A DNA stretch of 38,646 nt, taken from assembly GCA_021739645.1 (NCBI GenBank), contig JAIPBL010000059.1, positions 1 to 38,646 of the forward strand. The letters are read 5' to 3'. Shown here one piece after another: positions 16,501 to 25,222 of this stretch. Source of the stretch: Saprospiraceae bacterium. GTDB taxonomy: Bacteria; Bacteroidota; Bacteroidia; Chitinophagales; Saprospiraceae. Below the pieces are notes generated by a model. That model made no database searches. It saw only the letters and a program-made list of their open reading frames with translations, and was not told where the DNA came from. Positions within the stretch are counted from its first letter, which is position 1; every line of letters begins with the position of its first letter. The position numbers and the translations under genes were made by a program.

Positions 16501-18681
16501 GGAGGTAAAATTGAGGCTGAGTGCAGTTGGCTGTGTCACCGTGTGAGGGCCACTGGTCGCTGTTTGCACACCACCACAGCTCGTGACGGTAACGGAATAA
16601 GCGCCAGCCGGTACACCAGTCAGGTTTTGCGAGGTGCCGACGGTAGTGCCAGCCGCATTTTTCCAAACATAGGTTTTGGTGGCGCTGCCACCTGCCACTG
16701 TGATGGCCACGCCGCCATTGCTTTGGCCAGCGCAAGCCACGTTCGTGATGGTAGGAGGGGTGGCAATCGTGACAGGCCCGGTGCAGGTAATGCCAACCGT
16801 TACGCTGCCAGGGTCAAATGTAGGAATGACGTTTGGACTGTTACAACTCCCCACCTCGACTAATAACGGATCGCCATTGAAGGTAATGTTACCCACGCTT
16901 CCGTTGGCACCAATTACATTAAAACATACCTGAAAAATAACGGTGCCGTCGGCGACCGTGCTGCCGTTTACGGGGTCAGGTGATGCCCACGAAAACCTGA
17001 GTATGCCGTTGGCCGTTTCCGCGGGTGGGCCAAAATTAGCCGATGTCAAATCAGGCAAGCCAAAAGCTTGGACTGAAGCAAATTGACTGATGGCTTGATT
17101 GAAGTGGATGGTATATTGTGCACTTACGATACAGTCGAAGTTTTCGACTGTGAAGTCAACACATATCTGAGAGCCAGTAGGCGATTCCACCTCGCCGGCA
17201 ATGAATGTTAGGTCAGTGTTTCCACCACCACCACCGCCACCATCACAAATTTCGAGGTCGCCAGTGATGCCTTGAAAGGTGACTTGTTGGCTGTTGCCAT
17301 TGTAAACTTCCACTGGCGTTACGGCACTATTAAACTGGAAAGGTGTCGTAGCACCACAATTGTTGGGACCGATGGCATTTAGGCAAACCTGGTAAATGAC
17401 AGTTCCATTTGGTACGGTGACTCCCGTGGCGTTGGGGTCCGACCAAGAGAAAGTAATCAACCCTTGGCCACCTTGGTTAGTACCGAAGCTGCCAGCGGTT
17501 AGGCCCGGTAGCCCATAACTCCCTGCTGGAATGTTGGCAAGCAGCCATTTCGACTCGTTGAACTCCATCGTGTATTGCATGGACAAGATGTTGGTAAAAT
17601 CATTTACCGTAACATCCACGCAAATCTGGGCGCCCGAAGCAGCAGTTTCATCCGAGGCTATTACGGCGAAACCATTTACCGGCCCACCGCCACCGCCACC
17701 GCCACCGCAGATTTCAAGGTCTCCTGGAACACCTTGAAAAGTGACTTGTTGGCTATTGCCATTATAAACTTCCACTGGAGTTACAGCGCTATTAAAATCA
17801 AACAGCGTAGTGGAACCACAGTTGGCAGCACCGATTGCATCTAAGCAAACTTGATAAATAACCGTCCCATTTGGTACGGTGACTCCCGAAGCATTGGGAT
17901 CCGACCACGAGAAAGTAATCAATCCTTGGCCACCTTGGTTGGTACCGAAGCTGCCTGCGGTTAGGCCAGGGAGTCCATAACTGCCTGCTGGAATGTTGGC
18001 AAGCTGCCAATTTGATTCATTGAACTCCATCGTGTACTGCATGGATAAGATGTTGGTAAAATCATTTACCGTAACATCCACGCAAATCTGGGCGCCGGGA
18101 GCAGCAGTTTCATCTGAGGCAATTACTGCGAAGCCGTTGGTTGGCCCGCCGCCACCGCCGCCGCCGCCGCCGCCACCTGAACCTCCATTTACGGAAGCTC
18201 CTATGAACGTAGTACCCGCAGTTAGGTTAACGCCATCTCCATCATAAACCTCTTGTGGAGTGGGGGCATTCCCAAAATTGATAACTGCTGGTTGTGAGGA
18301 AAGTACATGAAAGGTGAGGCTGTACAGCACCGTGCCGTCAGCAGCTGTCACACCCGACGCATTCGGGTCGGACCAAGAGACTCCCAAAAAGCCGTTGCCT
18401 GTCCCGGTTAGCCCGAAACTGGAACCATTTATACCCGGCAATTGAGAAGGGGTAATGTTGCCGACAGGTGACACGAACTCCAGCACCGCAGAATTCCAGT
18501 TCATAGAATATTGGAAACTAAGGATGTTGTCGAAGTCGGACACAACAATGTCAACGGTAAAATTGTCACCCACATTGGCTGTAATAGTTTGTGGATTGAC
18601 AGAGAAAGTAGGCTGGGCGGCCAGATGCGTAGCAAAAAGCGCAAACAACCCAATGGCGAGGTTGGTAATCGGTCTTTTCAT
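13582..18681 (-). CDS. Giant T9SS surface protein: cohesin-like modules, SprB repeats, type B sorting domain
   Basis: This 1699-aa secreted protein starts with a signal peptide (PITNLAIGLFALFATHLAAQ). Next come four cohesin-like modules (about residues 24-165, 180-322, 334-478 and 488-632), each with a FDNILSFQYSM-type core and an LPGxxxxSFG..GxxxFSWSDP region. Glycine-rich linkers separate them, the first with an unbroken run of eleven glycines. About twelve SprB-type repeats follow (to about residue 1600), each with an NGxxxxxVTGG..PYTYxWSNG..T..LxxLxxGxYxVTVTD pattern. The last 90 residues are a gliding-motility-associated type B T9SS domain (ITPEGDGKNETFLI, YNRWGQLVYRTEDY, DGVYFYVFNY). 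A PorP/SprF partner follows. The role is probably surface adhesion or assembly. The ATG at 18681 is chosen because it directly precedes the signal peptide. Confidence 0.9.
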   Translation of the reverse strand: MKRPITNLAIGLFALFATHLAAQPTFSVNPQTITANVGDNFTVDIVVSDFDNILSFQYSMNWNSAVLEFVSPVGNITPSQLPGINGSSFGLTGTGNGFLGVSWSDPNASGVTAADGTVLYSLTFHVLSSQPAVINFGNAPTPQEVYDGDGVNLTAGTTFIGASVNGGSGGGGGGGGGGGPTNGFAVIASDETAAPGAQICVDVTVNDFTNILSMQYTMEFNESNWQLANIPAGSYGLPGLTAGSFGTNQGGQGLITFSWSDPNASGVTVPNGTVIYQVCLDAIGAANCGSTTLFDFNSAVTPVEVYNGNSQQVTFQGVPGDLEICGGGGGGGGPVNGFAVIASDETAASGAQICVDVTVNDFTNILSMQYTMEFNESKWLLANIPAGSYGLPGLTAGSFGTNQGGQGLITFSWSDPNATGVTVPNGTVIYQVCLNAIGPNNCGATTPFQFNSAVTPVEVYNGNSQQVTFQGITGDLEICDGGGGGGGNTDLTFIAGEVESPTGSQICVDFTVENFDCIVSAQYTIHFNQAISQFASVQAFGLPDLTSANFGPPAETANGILRFSWASPDPVNGSTVADGTVIFQVCFNVIGANGSVGNITFNGDPLLVEVGSCNSPNVIPTFDPGSVTVGITCTGPVTIATPPTITNVACAGQSNGGVAITVAGGSATKTYVWKNAAGTTVGTSQNLTGVPAGAYSVTVTSCGGVQTATSGPHTVTQPTALSLNFTSQDIACFGETNGAVDITVTGGTNTGTGCTGYTYAWSNGATTQDITGLAAGNYTVTVTDCKACTIVSSPAYTISAPTSALAATATSTNILCNGGANGSITITATGGGNTKEYRLNTGTWVATNVFNNLVPGTYSAQARDNFGCVKTSSVTITEPSPIVIIFATTNPTQGQNNGAIATTITGGTAPFSCAWSGPNGQIQGCNPTGLGAGTYCVTVTDANMCTKAKCGPVYAPMGEDPANPSKFKNACAGVCNGLIEVNVIGGVTTPPYTYAWTPSTVPPIRNPTGLCPGTYTVTVTSPSIGQTFVQTFTIAQPTQPPSVVATNLEVPTSSASINGSITLSTQGGSGSGYTYQWSGTTQTTNPIFGLGEGCYSTTITDGNGCTGTAGPYCLDYVPVPLDSPQVSTINACALQNNGKVTLSISGGTPPYKYQISGTPTQVFTTSETTHTFSNLAGGIHTFSITDGGTGVDQQSKTGTVTVDETTLTLSPAPVITHATGTQIGQLGHVNIEVTGGQSVGYTYQWNNGATSQDLFNIGQGCYSVTVTDPSSGCAAAFNDIGVGLLTATFTDDKPDCPQETGSITATPSLSPSCAVPNLSYTYKWTNAQGTSVGNQQTLTPVLPGVYTVSITDNNGSGISITQSHELKAVSNLSVTANVTTNYNGFDIRCFGGNGGAAIAVPLNGLAPYTYTWSNNKTTQAVNDLSAGINYTVTIEDQQGCTMSAMLELKGPTQISAEANASASGCTPGDSGQASVTVGGGVQPYIYSWSNGDKDPTADNLTPGNNYSVTVTDFNGCTMIENVEVPDIVPLSAMGFSESDSGGPNGVAGVIVTGGTWPYTFFWPKYPEVTDSVLTELFPGEYLVRVTDANGCQVSKIIKVDDDTECGEVRTIITPEGDGKNETFLIKCLSRFNDNTLEIYNRWGQLVYRTEDYNDDNLWRGTTVGGDDVPDGVYFYVFNYFDPGTNAFVTKKGSVTVLRK
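17246..18145. repeat. Tandem duplication of a 465-bp cohesin-like module
   Basis: The second and third cohesin-like modules of the giant gene (17711-18145 and 17246-17680) are nearly identical over most of their length, for example across the stretch encoding MQYTMEFNES and the one encoding GLTAGSFGTNQGGQGLITFS. They are bounded by GGC/GGT-rich glycine linkers (18146-18186, 17683-17709, 17219-17245). This is a recent internal duplication and a likely site of copy-number change. Confidence 0.8.
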
Positions 18682-18777
18682 ATGTTCGGAACTGGGACGA
18701 TAATTGTGAAAAAATGTAATCGGAAAACAATTGGCAAACCCTGTAATTCCACCATGGGCAGCCAACTTGATTAGGCA

Positions 18778-19581
18778 TTACTGCATAATCAACTGCCTCG
18801 TGGCAGTGGCTCTTGCGGTTTCAAGGGTGTAAAAGTACGACCCTGCATTCGAAAGCATATCCCGACTAATGGGTATTCTGCTAATTCCGGCAGGAAATTT
18901 CTTGTTTTGGGTAAAAACAGCTTTCCCGCTGTTGTCAAAAATAGTCAATTTAGCATCAACTCCTGTATTCAGATTGAAAGAGATGTACGTAATTTCGGAA
19001 AAAGGGTTCGGGCTATTTTGAAATAAAGTAAAATCTTCCGTCAAAGTCTCCTTACTGGCATTAACGCCAGAGATAGTCACCTTGCCGTTGTCAATATCCA
19101 CGCTAACCACCTGGTCGAAATTGCCAATTTCAACTACGAATGGCGGATCAACAGTTGTGTCGTCAGCGATTTCAAGCATCGTGTTGGTCCCCATTTGACC
19201 TACGGCCTTGAAGTTGAGGTTGAACAGCGTGGAATTGTCATCCAGCGAAACGCCAGAGTTGGTCATTGGGTCGAACCAATACCAGCTAACCCTGAGTCGG
19301 CCTTCGGTTGCAAACGCACTATTGAAACTGTTTATCGCTGTAAAATCAGGCATATTGACGTTCAATCCGGTTACAGACTGAAACTCAATGATGTTGGGAT
19401 TCCAAATGATGGCATATTGCATGGAAGCAATATTGTCAAAATCGGAAGCTTTGATACCAATGGTAAACCATTCCCCAGGATTAACGAGCTTGTCGGGTAC
19501 TGTGAGGGAAACCGTTTGTGCATTCAAACTGAATGCTGTAAAAGCTGCAAGAAGGAATGAAAAAATATTTCGCATTTTCAT
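18778..19581 (-). CDS. Secreted cohesin-like protein with type A T9SS sorting domain
   Basis: This 267-aa protein has a signal peptide (NIFSFLLAAFTAFSLNAQ), one cohesin-like module (residues about 22-170) and a type A T9SS C-terminal domain. The module has the same pattern as those in the next gene: PGEWFTIGIKASDFDNIASMQYAIIWN, then LPDF-like and RLRVSWYWFDP stretches. The sorting domain runs from FTLFQNSPNPFSEITYISF to GSYFYTLETARATATRQLIMQ. Such domains direct export across the outer membrane and are cleaved on secretion. It lies 96 bp upstream of the giant gene on the same strand. A small secreted cohesin-like protein could bind a dockerin-like partner, and one is encoded just upstream. 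ATG codons at 19581 and 19575 are both possible starts. Confidence 0.88.
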   Translation of the reverse strand: MKMRNIFSFLLAAFTAFSLNAQTVSLTVPDKLVNPGEWFTIGIKASDFDNIASMQYAIIWNPNIIEFQSVTGLNVNMPDFTAINSFNSAFATEGRLRVSWYWFDPMTNSGVSLDDNSTLFNLNFKAVGQMGTNTMLEIADDTTVDPPFVVEIGNFDQVVSVDIDNGKVTISGVNASKETLTEDFTLFQNSPNPFSEITYISFNLNTGVDAKLTIFDNSGKAVFTQNKKFPAGISRIPISRDMLSNAGSYFYTLETARATATRQLIMQ

Positions 19582-19631
19582 GTTAATCGGTATTACAAGT
19601 AGTTTGCCAAAACTTAATATGACGAAATAAA

Positions 19632-19669
19632 GGTGACCGGGCTTTAGAAAAATTCCTCAACCGGTCACC
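19632..19669 (-). terminator. Possible attenuating hairpin between surface genes
   Basis: Perfect 9-bp arms GGTGACCGG (19632-19640) and CCGGTCACC (19661-19669) enclose a 20-nt loop; on the minus strand TTTATTT follows. It lies in the 111-bp gap after the 1402-aa gene and could partly terminate transcription before the 267-aa gene. Confidence 0.45.
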
Positions 19670-19692
19670 GTTTCTATTTGATTTCAAATTGA

Positions 19693-22600
19693 TTACTCTA
19701 AAATCACCATGCGCTTCGTGGCAGTGCCAGCCCCGGTATTTAGAGAATAGTACACTATGCCCGTTGCTGGGAGTTCGCTGCTGTTCAACTGAACTTCGTT
19801 GTAGCCTGCGGCAAATTCACGCTCAATGGTTTTCAAAACCTTGCCCGAAACGTCCGTGATTTTCAGGTTTGCACTGCCAGCTTTCGGCAGGTTGAAGCCA
19901 ATGGTCGTCATACCTTTAAATGGGTTCGGTGTATTTTGGTAAAGTGCAAATTGCTGTTCTGCCTTGTTGTTAAATGTCAGCTGCACATTGAGCAGGTCAC
20001 TGTTGGTACGGTATGCCTCCGCTTTCGTGAAACGAGAGTTCAGGGAAACCATTTCACTCAACTTCCCGCTTTCCTTCGCAAGGAACACCACACTGAACAT
20101 TGAATTTTCGTTAGCCGTGCCGTTCCAGCTCGCCGTCAGGGCGCCTTCTTTCAGCAATGAAAAGCCGAAATTCTCCTCACTGGCAACACCAGATTTGACA
20201 TCCAGTACTTTAAGTGCATTGACATCAAAATTCAGGGTAAACTGAAAGCCCATCACGTCCAGCTCTTTGGCCGAAAACTCAACGGTCACTTCTTCGCCCT
20301 TGGTCACACTGCGGTCATCGGCATTCAGCTCGAAAGTGCCTTTGCTGCGCTCTTCGTTGCTGCCCGTCAGGTTGACGGCGGCGCTGCCGTTTACGTCGCC
20401 GATTTTGATAGCCACGAAATTGAGATTGTTTATGGTTGCACCGAAATCATTGATATTGATAATTTCTGGGAAGCCGTTCTCAAATGGATTGTCGGGATTT
20501 TGGAACACAAAGTCTTTATCCACGAACCTCCACGAGGTATTGCTAGGAAAAGTAGTGTTGATATTTAGAATCAACTTGCGAATTTCAACAATATCAAACG
20601 TAGTCACGCTGTTCGACTTGTTTGCGTCAGCGGCGATAACCTTATATGGTGAACCAAGCAAGGTCGAACCCAAAACATGTTTGCTAATTAATACCAAGTC
20701 AAAGGTGGAGACACCGTTTAAAGGGTCTATGTCATGAGTTGGTGTTATCGTATAGTCGTTGCCCATCAATGGAAGGAAAGAATACATGCCTCCTGGGCTT
20801 GTCGTGCTGGTTTGGTCAAATCCATTTGGGCTGTTTACACTAACAGAAACGCCCTCAACAGTTTGACTTGCTTCATTGCTAATTACGCCTGCAAGCAGCG
20901 GGTCATTGCTGCCACACGTCCCCATGTTATCCTGAATGATGATGAAGGTTTCACAAAAATCTTGGTTATTAGCAGCATCAGTCACCCAAAGCTGTACTAT
21001 TTGTTGTCCTACCTCATCGCAGGTGTAAGTGTTTCCAATATCGTTGACATCGGCGGAGAAGGAAAATTTCAGTGTACCGGGACAATTGTCAAAACTGCCA
21101 GCATTCAGGTCGGATGCCCAAACGTCCACCATGCCAGTCTGCATCAGCTCGATTACGAGGCCGTTTTTGCAGTATGGCGTTGGCTTTTTGCAGTCCTTGA
21201 CGGTCAGGGTGGTGTTGCAAGCTGTCTGGTTGTTGCAGTTGTCTTTTGCCACATAGCGCACTACATAGGTGCCTGGCCCTACGTTGTTGAACGGGCCGAA
21301 TCCGGACACCCAAACACCGCCAAAGTTGATTTGAGCAGTTACATCAATATTAGGGCTACAGTCCTCGATTTCAGGCAATGGCAATTGCAGAGCAACACCA
21401 CAAGTGGTGCCATTAATACAGACATCAGGCAAGATGCAGTTATTCACAAACACTGGGTCAACCGTGTCATTTACCTTAATTATTTGCTGGTAAACAATGT
21501 AACCGTCCCATGGGTCAGAGTCCGGATCGGTATCTGGGCCAAGGGCACGTGTAGCATCGAGCAGTGTTGGCCGGTTTGGATTTGAGTTGCCACTGCGCCA
21601 GGAATCCCGGAAGGTGCGACCATCACAATCGCCGTCGCTATCAATATCGCACTGCGGGAAAGGAAGGCCAAGCTGGTTCTCTGGTTTTTCCACCACTTCT
21701 TGGTCCACGTTAGCACCCACCACGCACCAGTTGATGATAGTCCAGTCCCGAACGATTTTATAACAGGCATCATTCACTGCGTAAACAACGTCATCGTAAG
21801 AGATGGCCACCAACTCGCAGTTTTCGTAAAATATTTTGGGGTCACCAAAGTCAGGCACGGTCGAACCACAGTTCACAGTAATGTCCGCCGGGAATTCAAC
21901 TGCCCAGTCGGAGACGTGATCAACGAAGATGGTTTGGTTACAAGCCTGAGGCGTTGTGTTATTGCTAGCATCTTTGGCCGTGAACGACCGAGTTATGGTG
22001 CCTTCTAAACACTGGTTGAGGCTAACATTTGTGTTGCAAGTAATCGAAACACCGCAGTTGTCGGAGTAAGTTGGTGAGCCAAAAAAGCCGGACAGTGTGG
22101 TACACTGTTGCTGGTTGTTTTGGCCACTAAGTTGTGTTTCAAGGTTATCGGCGTACCAGTTGCAAGTGATGCGCTGGTTGGGTGGGCAGCTTACCAATGT
22201 TGGGTTAAGCTTGTCGTTTACCTTCACTTCCACCATACAATCGTTGTAGTTGCCAAAGCAGTCAAAGGCACGGAACACGACCATCACTGGACTGTTGGCT
22301 ACATCTTCGCAGCAGAAAACCACCGAAGGTCCAAATATGGTGTCGATATGATTGTCATCACAAAGGTCTGTCATGCGGCGCACCTCGAAGTGGTCGAGAC
22401 AGCAGTTGTCATAAGTAGCACTGTTGAATGCACTGGCAAAAACTGTTGAGCCATTGCCCGTTGTTAAGTTTACATCCGTATATGAAAGACAAATGGTTGC
22501 AGGAGCAATGTCGTCAATGACGGTAATTGGCACTGCCAAACTTGTTACGTTGCCGCACGCATCCGTCACTTGGTAAGTGATGATGTGTGGGCCTAAAGGC

Positions 22601-23901
22601 AGACCAGGCGCAGGAATCGTACCGCCATTGGCAGGGTTGCCACCAAGGTAAACGGCCTCACCAATTGGTGTATTTATTTTGATAGTCCAAGTGCCATTGC
22701 AATTGTCTGTTACTGTGGGCGGGGGCAAGAACCCGACTGACTTACATGGTTGCGGATGCTGGCCTGGTACGTTTGCACTGGCCGTAAACGGAGGGCGAGT
22801 AACCACTGGCGCTTTCGTGTCCATCACTTTTATCACTTGGATATTGTCTTCTCCGCCAACACCGACTGTTACCACAAGTCCCGTACACCAGTTCAGTACC
22901 GTCCAAGTGCGCACCACCTTAAAGCTGGAACCACAAATAGTAATGACTTGATCGCTTTTTGATTGTTGGTAATTGCAATACTGGCCAACAATATTAGCGA
23001 CTACCCCCGAACCAGTTAGGGCAAGCACATCAGCATCGTCGAGGCCGTTGCCGGGGCAACCAGTGCCGCCATTTAGCAAATTGGTACTGTTAACGCTGGC
23101 ATTGTCGCCAAGCGGGTCGTCATTGTCATCGCAGTCTGGGTTTAGGTTTACGTCAATCACCAAGTTGGTGGCTGGGTTCGAATCTCCAACGTAACGGTGC
23201 TTTGCCGCAGCAGTGATGATATTTGGGAAAGCGTTGTACTGCTCACAAGTCCAAATAATGTCATTTGGAAAATCAACAACTATGGGCCGATTTACGGTAA
23301 TCACCTGGCTACAGAAGTTTGATGTGTTGCCAGAAGCATCGATGGCTACATAGTTGCGGGTTATGGTGACATAACCATTTGCACAAAGACCAACTGTATT
23401 TATCTGCTCACCTGTCAAGTTGATGGTAGGGTCCGAATCGCAGTTGTCCACCGCAGTAGGGCCGGCGACCAAACTAAGGTCGTCAGAGCAATTGACAGCA
23501 ATATTTGTGCAAGTGAGAACAGGCGGAAGCTTGTCTTCGATATGTATTTGACCCCAGCAGGAGTTGCCCCCGCCGGTCTGGTCTGTGATTTTGACAGTTA
23601 AATTGGTGTTGAACCATTGGCTGGAGTTGGTGATGGTCACCTGGTTCAAGCCTGAAACAACTGGAGTCCAGTTATGAGTAATTTCAATTAAATAGTCGTG
23701 GCCTGGTATTGGGTTGCCTTCGAGGATTTGGTCTGCGTTTACACCACCTTGGCAAGCGTTGGGCGTGTTGTCAACTGAAACTTGGACGAGATTGTTGCAG
23801 ACCATTACTTGGGCTTGCAGGAGATTGGAACTGCCTACCAGCAGTAGGGAGAGAAACGCCCAAGAGAATACCGGAATCCTAGAGAAATTCGTTCTGATCA
23901 T
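19693..23901 (-). CDS. Large T9SS surface protein with HYR-like, dockerin-like and cohesin-like modules
   Basis: This 1402-aa secreted protein begins with a signal peptide (PVFSWAFLSLLLVGSSNLLQAQ). Residues about 30-1000 hold a series of cysteine-rich HYR-like/adhesion repeats with recurring DNC, VNCSDD and ACGN motifs (for example PPVLTCTNIAVNCSDD and LPLGPHIITYQVTDACGN). At about 1055-1110 two calcium-loop helices resemble a type I dockerin (DPLNGVSTFDLVLISKHVLG and DANKSNSVTTFDIVEIRKLI), with a GDVNGS loop near 1170. A cohesin-like module follows (about 1190-1310), and then a type A T9SS sorting domain (FALYQNTPNPFKGMTTIGF to KRMVILE). It is the first gene of the four-gene surface run. The ATG at 23901 precedes the signal peptide; the open frame upstream to 23961 is leader. 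Confidence 0.88.
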   Translation of the reverse strand: MIRTNFSRIPVFSWAFLSLLLVGSSNLLQAQVMVCNNLVQVSVDNTPNACQGGVNADQILEGNPIPGHDYLIEITHNWTPVVSGLNQVTITNSSQWFNTNLTVKITDQTGGGNSCWGQIHIEDKLPPVLTCTNIAVNCSDDLSLVAGPTAVDNCDSDPTINLTGEQINTVGLCANGYVTITRNYVAIDASGNTSNFCSQVITVNRPIVVDFPNDIIWTCEQYNAFPNIITAAAKHRYVGDSNPATNLVIDVNLNPDCDDNDDPLGDNASVNSTNLLNGGTGCPGNGLDDADVLALTGSGVVANIVGQYCNYQQSKSDQVITICGSSFKVVRTWTVLNWCTGLVVTVGVGGEDNIQVIKVMDTKAPVVTRPPFTASANVPGQHPQPCKSVGFLPPPTVTDNCNGTWTIKINTPIGEAVYLGGNPANGGTIPAPGLPLGPHIITYQVTDACGNVTSLAVPITVIDDIAPATICLSYTDVNLTTGNGSTVFASAFNSATYDNCCLDHFEVRRMTDLCDDNHIDTIFGPSVVFCCEDVANSPVMVVFRAFDCFGNYNDCMVEVKVNDKLNPTLVSCPPNQRITCNWYADNLETQLSGQNNQQQCTTLSGFFGSPTYSDNCGVSITCNTNVSLNQCLEGTITRSFTAKDASNNTTPQACNQTIFVDHVSDWAVEFPADITVNCGSTVPDFGDPKIFYENCELVAISYDDVVYAVNDACYKIVRDWTIINWCVVGANVDQEVVEKPENQLGLPFPQCDIDSDGDCDGRTFRDSWRSGNSNPNRPTLLDATRALGPDTDPDSDPWDGYIVYQQIIKVNDTVDPVFVNNCILPDVCINGTTCGVALQLPLPEIEDCSPNIDVTAQINFGGVWVSGFGPFNNVGPGTYVVRYVAKDNCNNQTACNTTLTVKDCKKPTPYCKNGLVIELMQTGMVDVWASDLNAGSFDNCPGTLKFSFSADVNDIGNTYTCDEVGQQIVQLWVTDAANNQDFCETFIIIQDNMGTCGSNDPLLAGVISNEASQTVEGVSVSVNSPNGFDQTSTTSPGGMYSFLPLMGNDYTITPTHDIDPLNGVSTFDLVLISKHVLGSTLLGSPYKVIAADANKSNSVTTFDIVEIRKLILNINTTFPSNTSWRFVDKDFVFQNPDNPFENGFPEIININDFGATINNLNFVAIKIGDVNGSAAVNLTGSNEERSKGTFELNADDRSVTKGEEVTVEFSAKELDVMGFQFTLNFDVNALKVLDVKSGVASEENFGFSLLKEGALTASWNGTANENSMFSVVFLAKESGKLSEMVSLNSRFTKAEAYRTNSDLLNVQLTFNNKAEQQFALYQNTPNPFKGMTTIGFNLPKAGSANLKITDVSGKVLKTIEREFAAGYNEVQLNSSELPATGIVYYSLNTGAGTATKRMVILE

Positions 23902-24379
23902 GGATGATAATTTGTTAAGACACAATCGAAAACCATAAACAACGCAAGACCTAAGGCTCACATTGGCTTAGTTTTTCAGTGCAAGTGATGGCTACATCGG
24001 GTAACCTGAACTAGGAACTTGTTTGAAAAACTGCTTAATTGCGAACTTGACCAAAATCGTAACACTGCTTTGAAATGACTCTCAAAGACTACTACAGTAC
24101 AGGCTAAACCCCATCAAAAGGAAATTGAAAACGAATAAAGGAAAGGCGATAAAAAAATGGGAACACTTTGTAATGCTGTAGTTCATGGGAAATCAGTTTA
24201 AATCAGTCTTGCCGCAAAATTAAGCACTTTATTTCAAAATAGGAAATAACAGACAAAATTTGAACCAATGAAATAGTCGTAAGGGAAAGGAGGCAGTGAA
24301 ATGGGTTTTTTCAGCATGTTTTTAAGCCCACAAGTGATAGTTGGCAATCGTTATGCCAATCTACCCAAAAAACAAGTTT
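23902..24379. other. Intergenic region upstream of the surface-protein run
   Basis: About 480 bp without a gene. It must carry the promoter of the four-gene run on the minus strand and the 3' end of the response-regulator gene. A CAAAATTA sequence at 24214-24221 reads TAATTTTG on the minus strand and matches the Bacteroidota -7 element TAnnTTTG, but no properly spaced -33 element is seen. Otherwise I see nothing definite in it. Confidence 0.4.
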
Positions 24380-25066
24380 TTAGAATAAATTATTTTCGTA
24401 AGCGATTTTTATCAGCCCAGCAGAGCTGGTAGCGCCCATTTTTCGCATAATATTTTTTCGGTGCACGCTTACAGTTTGGTCACTGATGTAAAGTTCGCCA
24501 GCGATTTCCTTGTTCGTCAGTGCCTGGCCAACCAGTTTAAGCACTTCCAATTCTCGCTTGGTCAGGTTGAATTTTTTTACAATTCTGTCGTCATAACTAG
24601 GAGCCAGTTTGCCATTTTGCATGAAGCGGGAGTTCATTCCACTCTGGTTGGTCAATGACAAACCTACACTCAGGTAGGTATCGCCTTCCATGACCTTATC
24701 TATAGCGTGGTAAAGTTCCGTGGCTGGGCTGTTCTTTAGCACATAGCCATCCGCTCCGGCCTTAAAAGCTGCCCGTATCACCTTCGGTTCATCGTACATG
24801 CTTAACACAAGGATGCGAAAATCAACCCCTAATGTTTTTAGATGACTCAGGACCTCTATACCGTCTATGTCTGGCAAGCTTAGGTCAAGCAACAATAGGT
24901 CAGGTTGAAGTTCTCCTATCATTTTCAACAGACTGTTGCCTGTATTTGCTTCGGCAATGATACTGAACTTTATCTTTTCGCTTCTACCAAGGACCACTTT
25001 TAGGCCTTCAATAAAAATATGGTGGTCGTCAGTAATGACCAACTTCAATTCTGTGTGATTCATCAT
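24380..25066 (-). CDS. NarL/LuxR-type response regulator, orphan
   Basis: This 228-aa two-domain transcription regulator has an N-terminal receiver domain with acidic residues Asp13 and Asp14 (ITDDHH), a phospho-acceptor Asp61 (LLLLDLSLPDIDG) and conserved Lys111 (GYVLKNSPATELYHAI). The C-terminal LuxR-type helix-turn-helix runs from LTKRELEVLKLVGQALTNKE to SVHRKNIMRKMGATSSAGLI (about residues 168-220). No histidine kinase gene is nearby, so its partner is unknown. It lies upstream of, and on the same strand as, the surface-protein run, separated by 478 bp, so it might control that run, but the sequence does not show it. ATG codons at 25066 and 25063 are adjacent alternatives. Confidence 0.93.
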   Translation of the reverse strand: MMNHTELKLVITDDHHIFIEGLKVVLGRSEKIKFSIIAEANTGNSLLKMIGELQPDLLLLDLSLPDIDGIEVLSHLKTLGVDFRILVLSMYDEPKVIRAAFKAGADGYVLKNSPATELYHAIDKVMEGDTYLSVGLSLTNQSGMNSRFMQNGKLAPSYDDRIVKKFNLTKRELEVLKLVGQALTNKEIAGELYISDQTVSVHRKNIMRKMGATSSAGLIKIAYENNLF

Positions 25067-25222
25067 AATATGTTGGGATAGTTCTCTTTTTCGAGAAACA
25101 ACTGTTATGATGACTATGGAAAATATAGTGCCAGTCCCTGCTAAATCGGGAAGAAAGTAAAAAAAATATATTGGTAGGAATCTCTATTTACGAAATAACT
25201 CAAACTCAAGGGTCTTATCTAT

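Noticed and set aside
17219-18186. CRISPR-like array
   Set aside because: The repeats are coding glycine linkers and duplicated protein modules, not direct repeats with unique spacers; no cas genes are present.
20734-21585. 283-codon plus-strand open frame inside the 1402-aa surface gene
   Set aside because: It is antisense to a well-supported gene and has no domain pattern of its own.
24214-24221. Minus-strand -7 promoter element TAATTTTG upstream of the surface-protein run
   Set aside because: It is about 310 bp from the start codon and no -33 element was found at normal spacing; mentioned only as a possibility.
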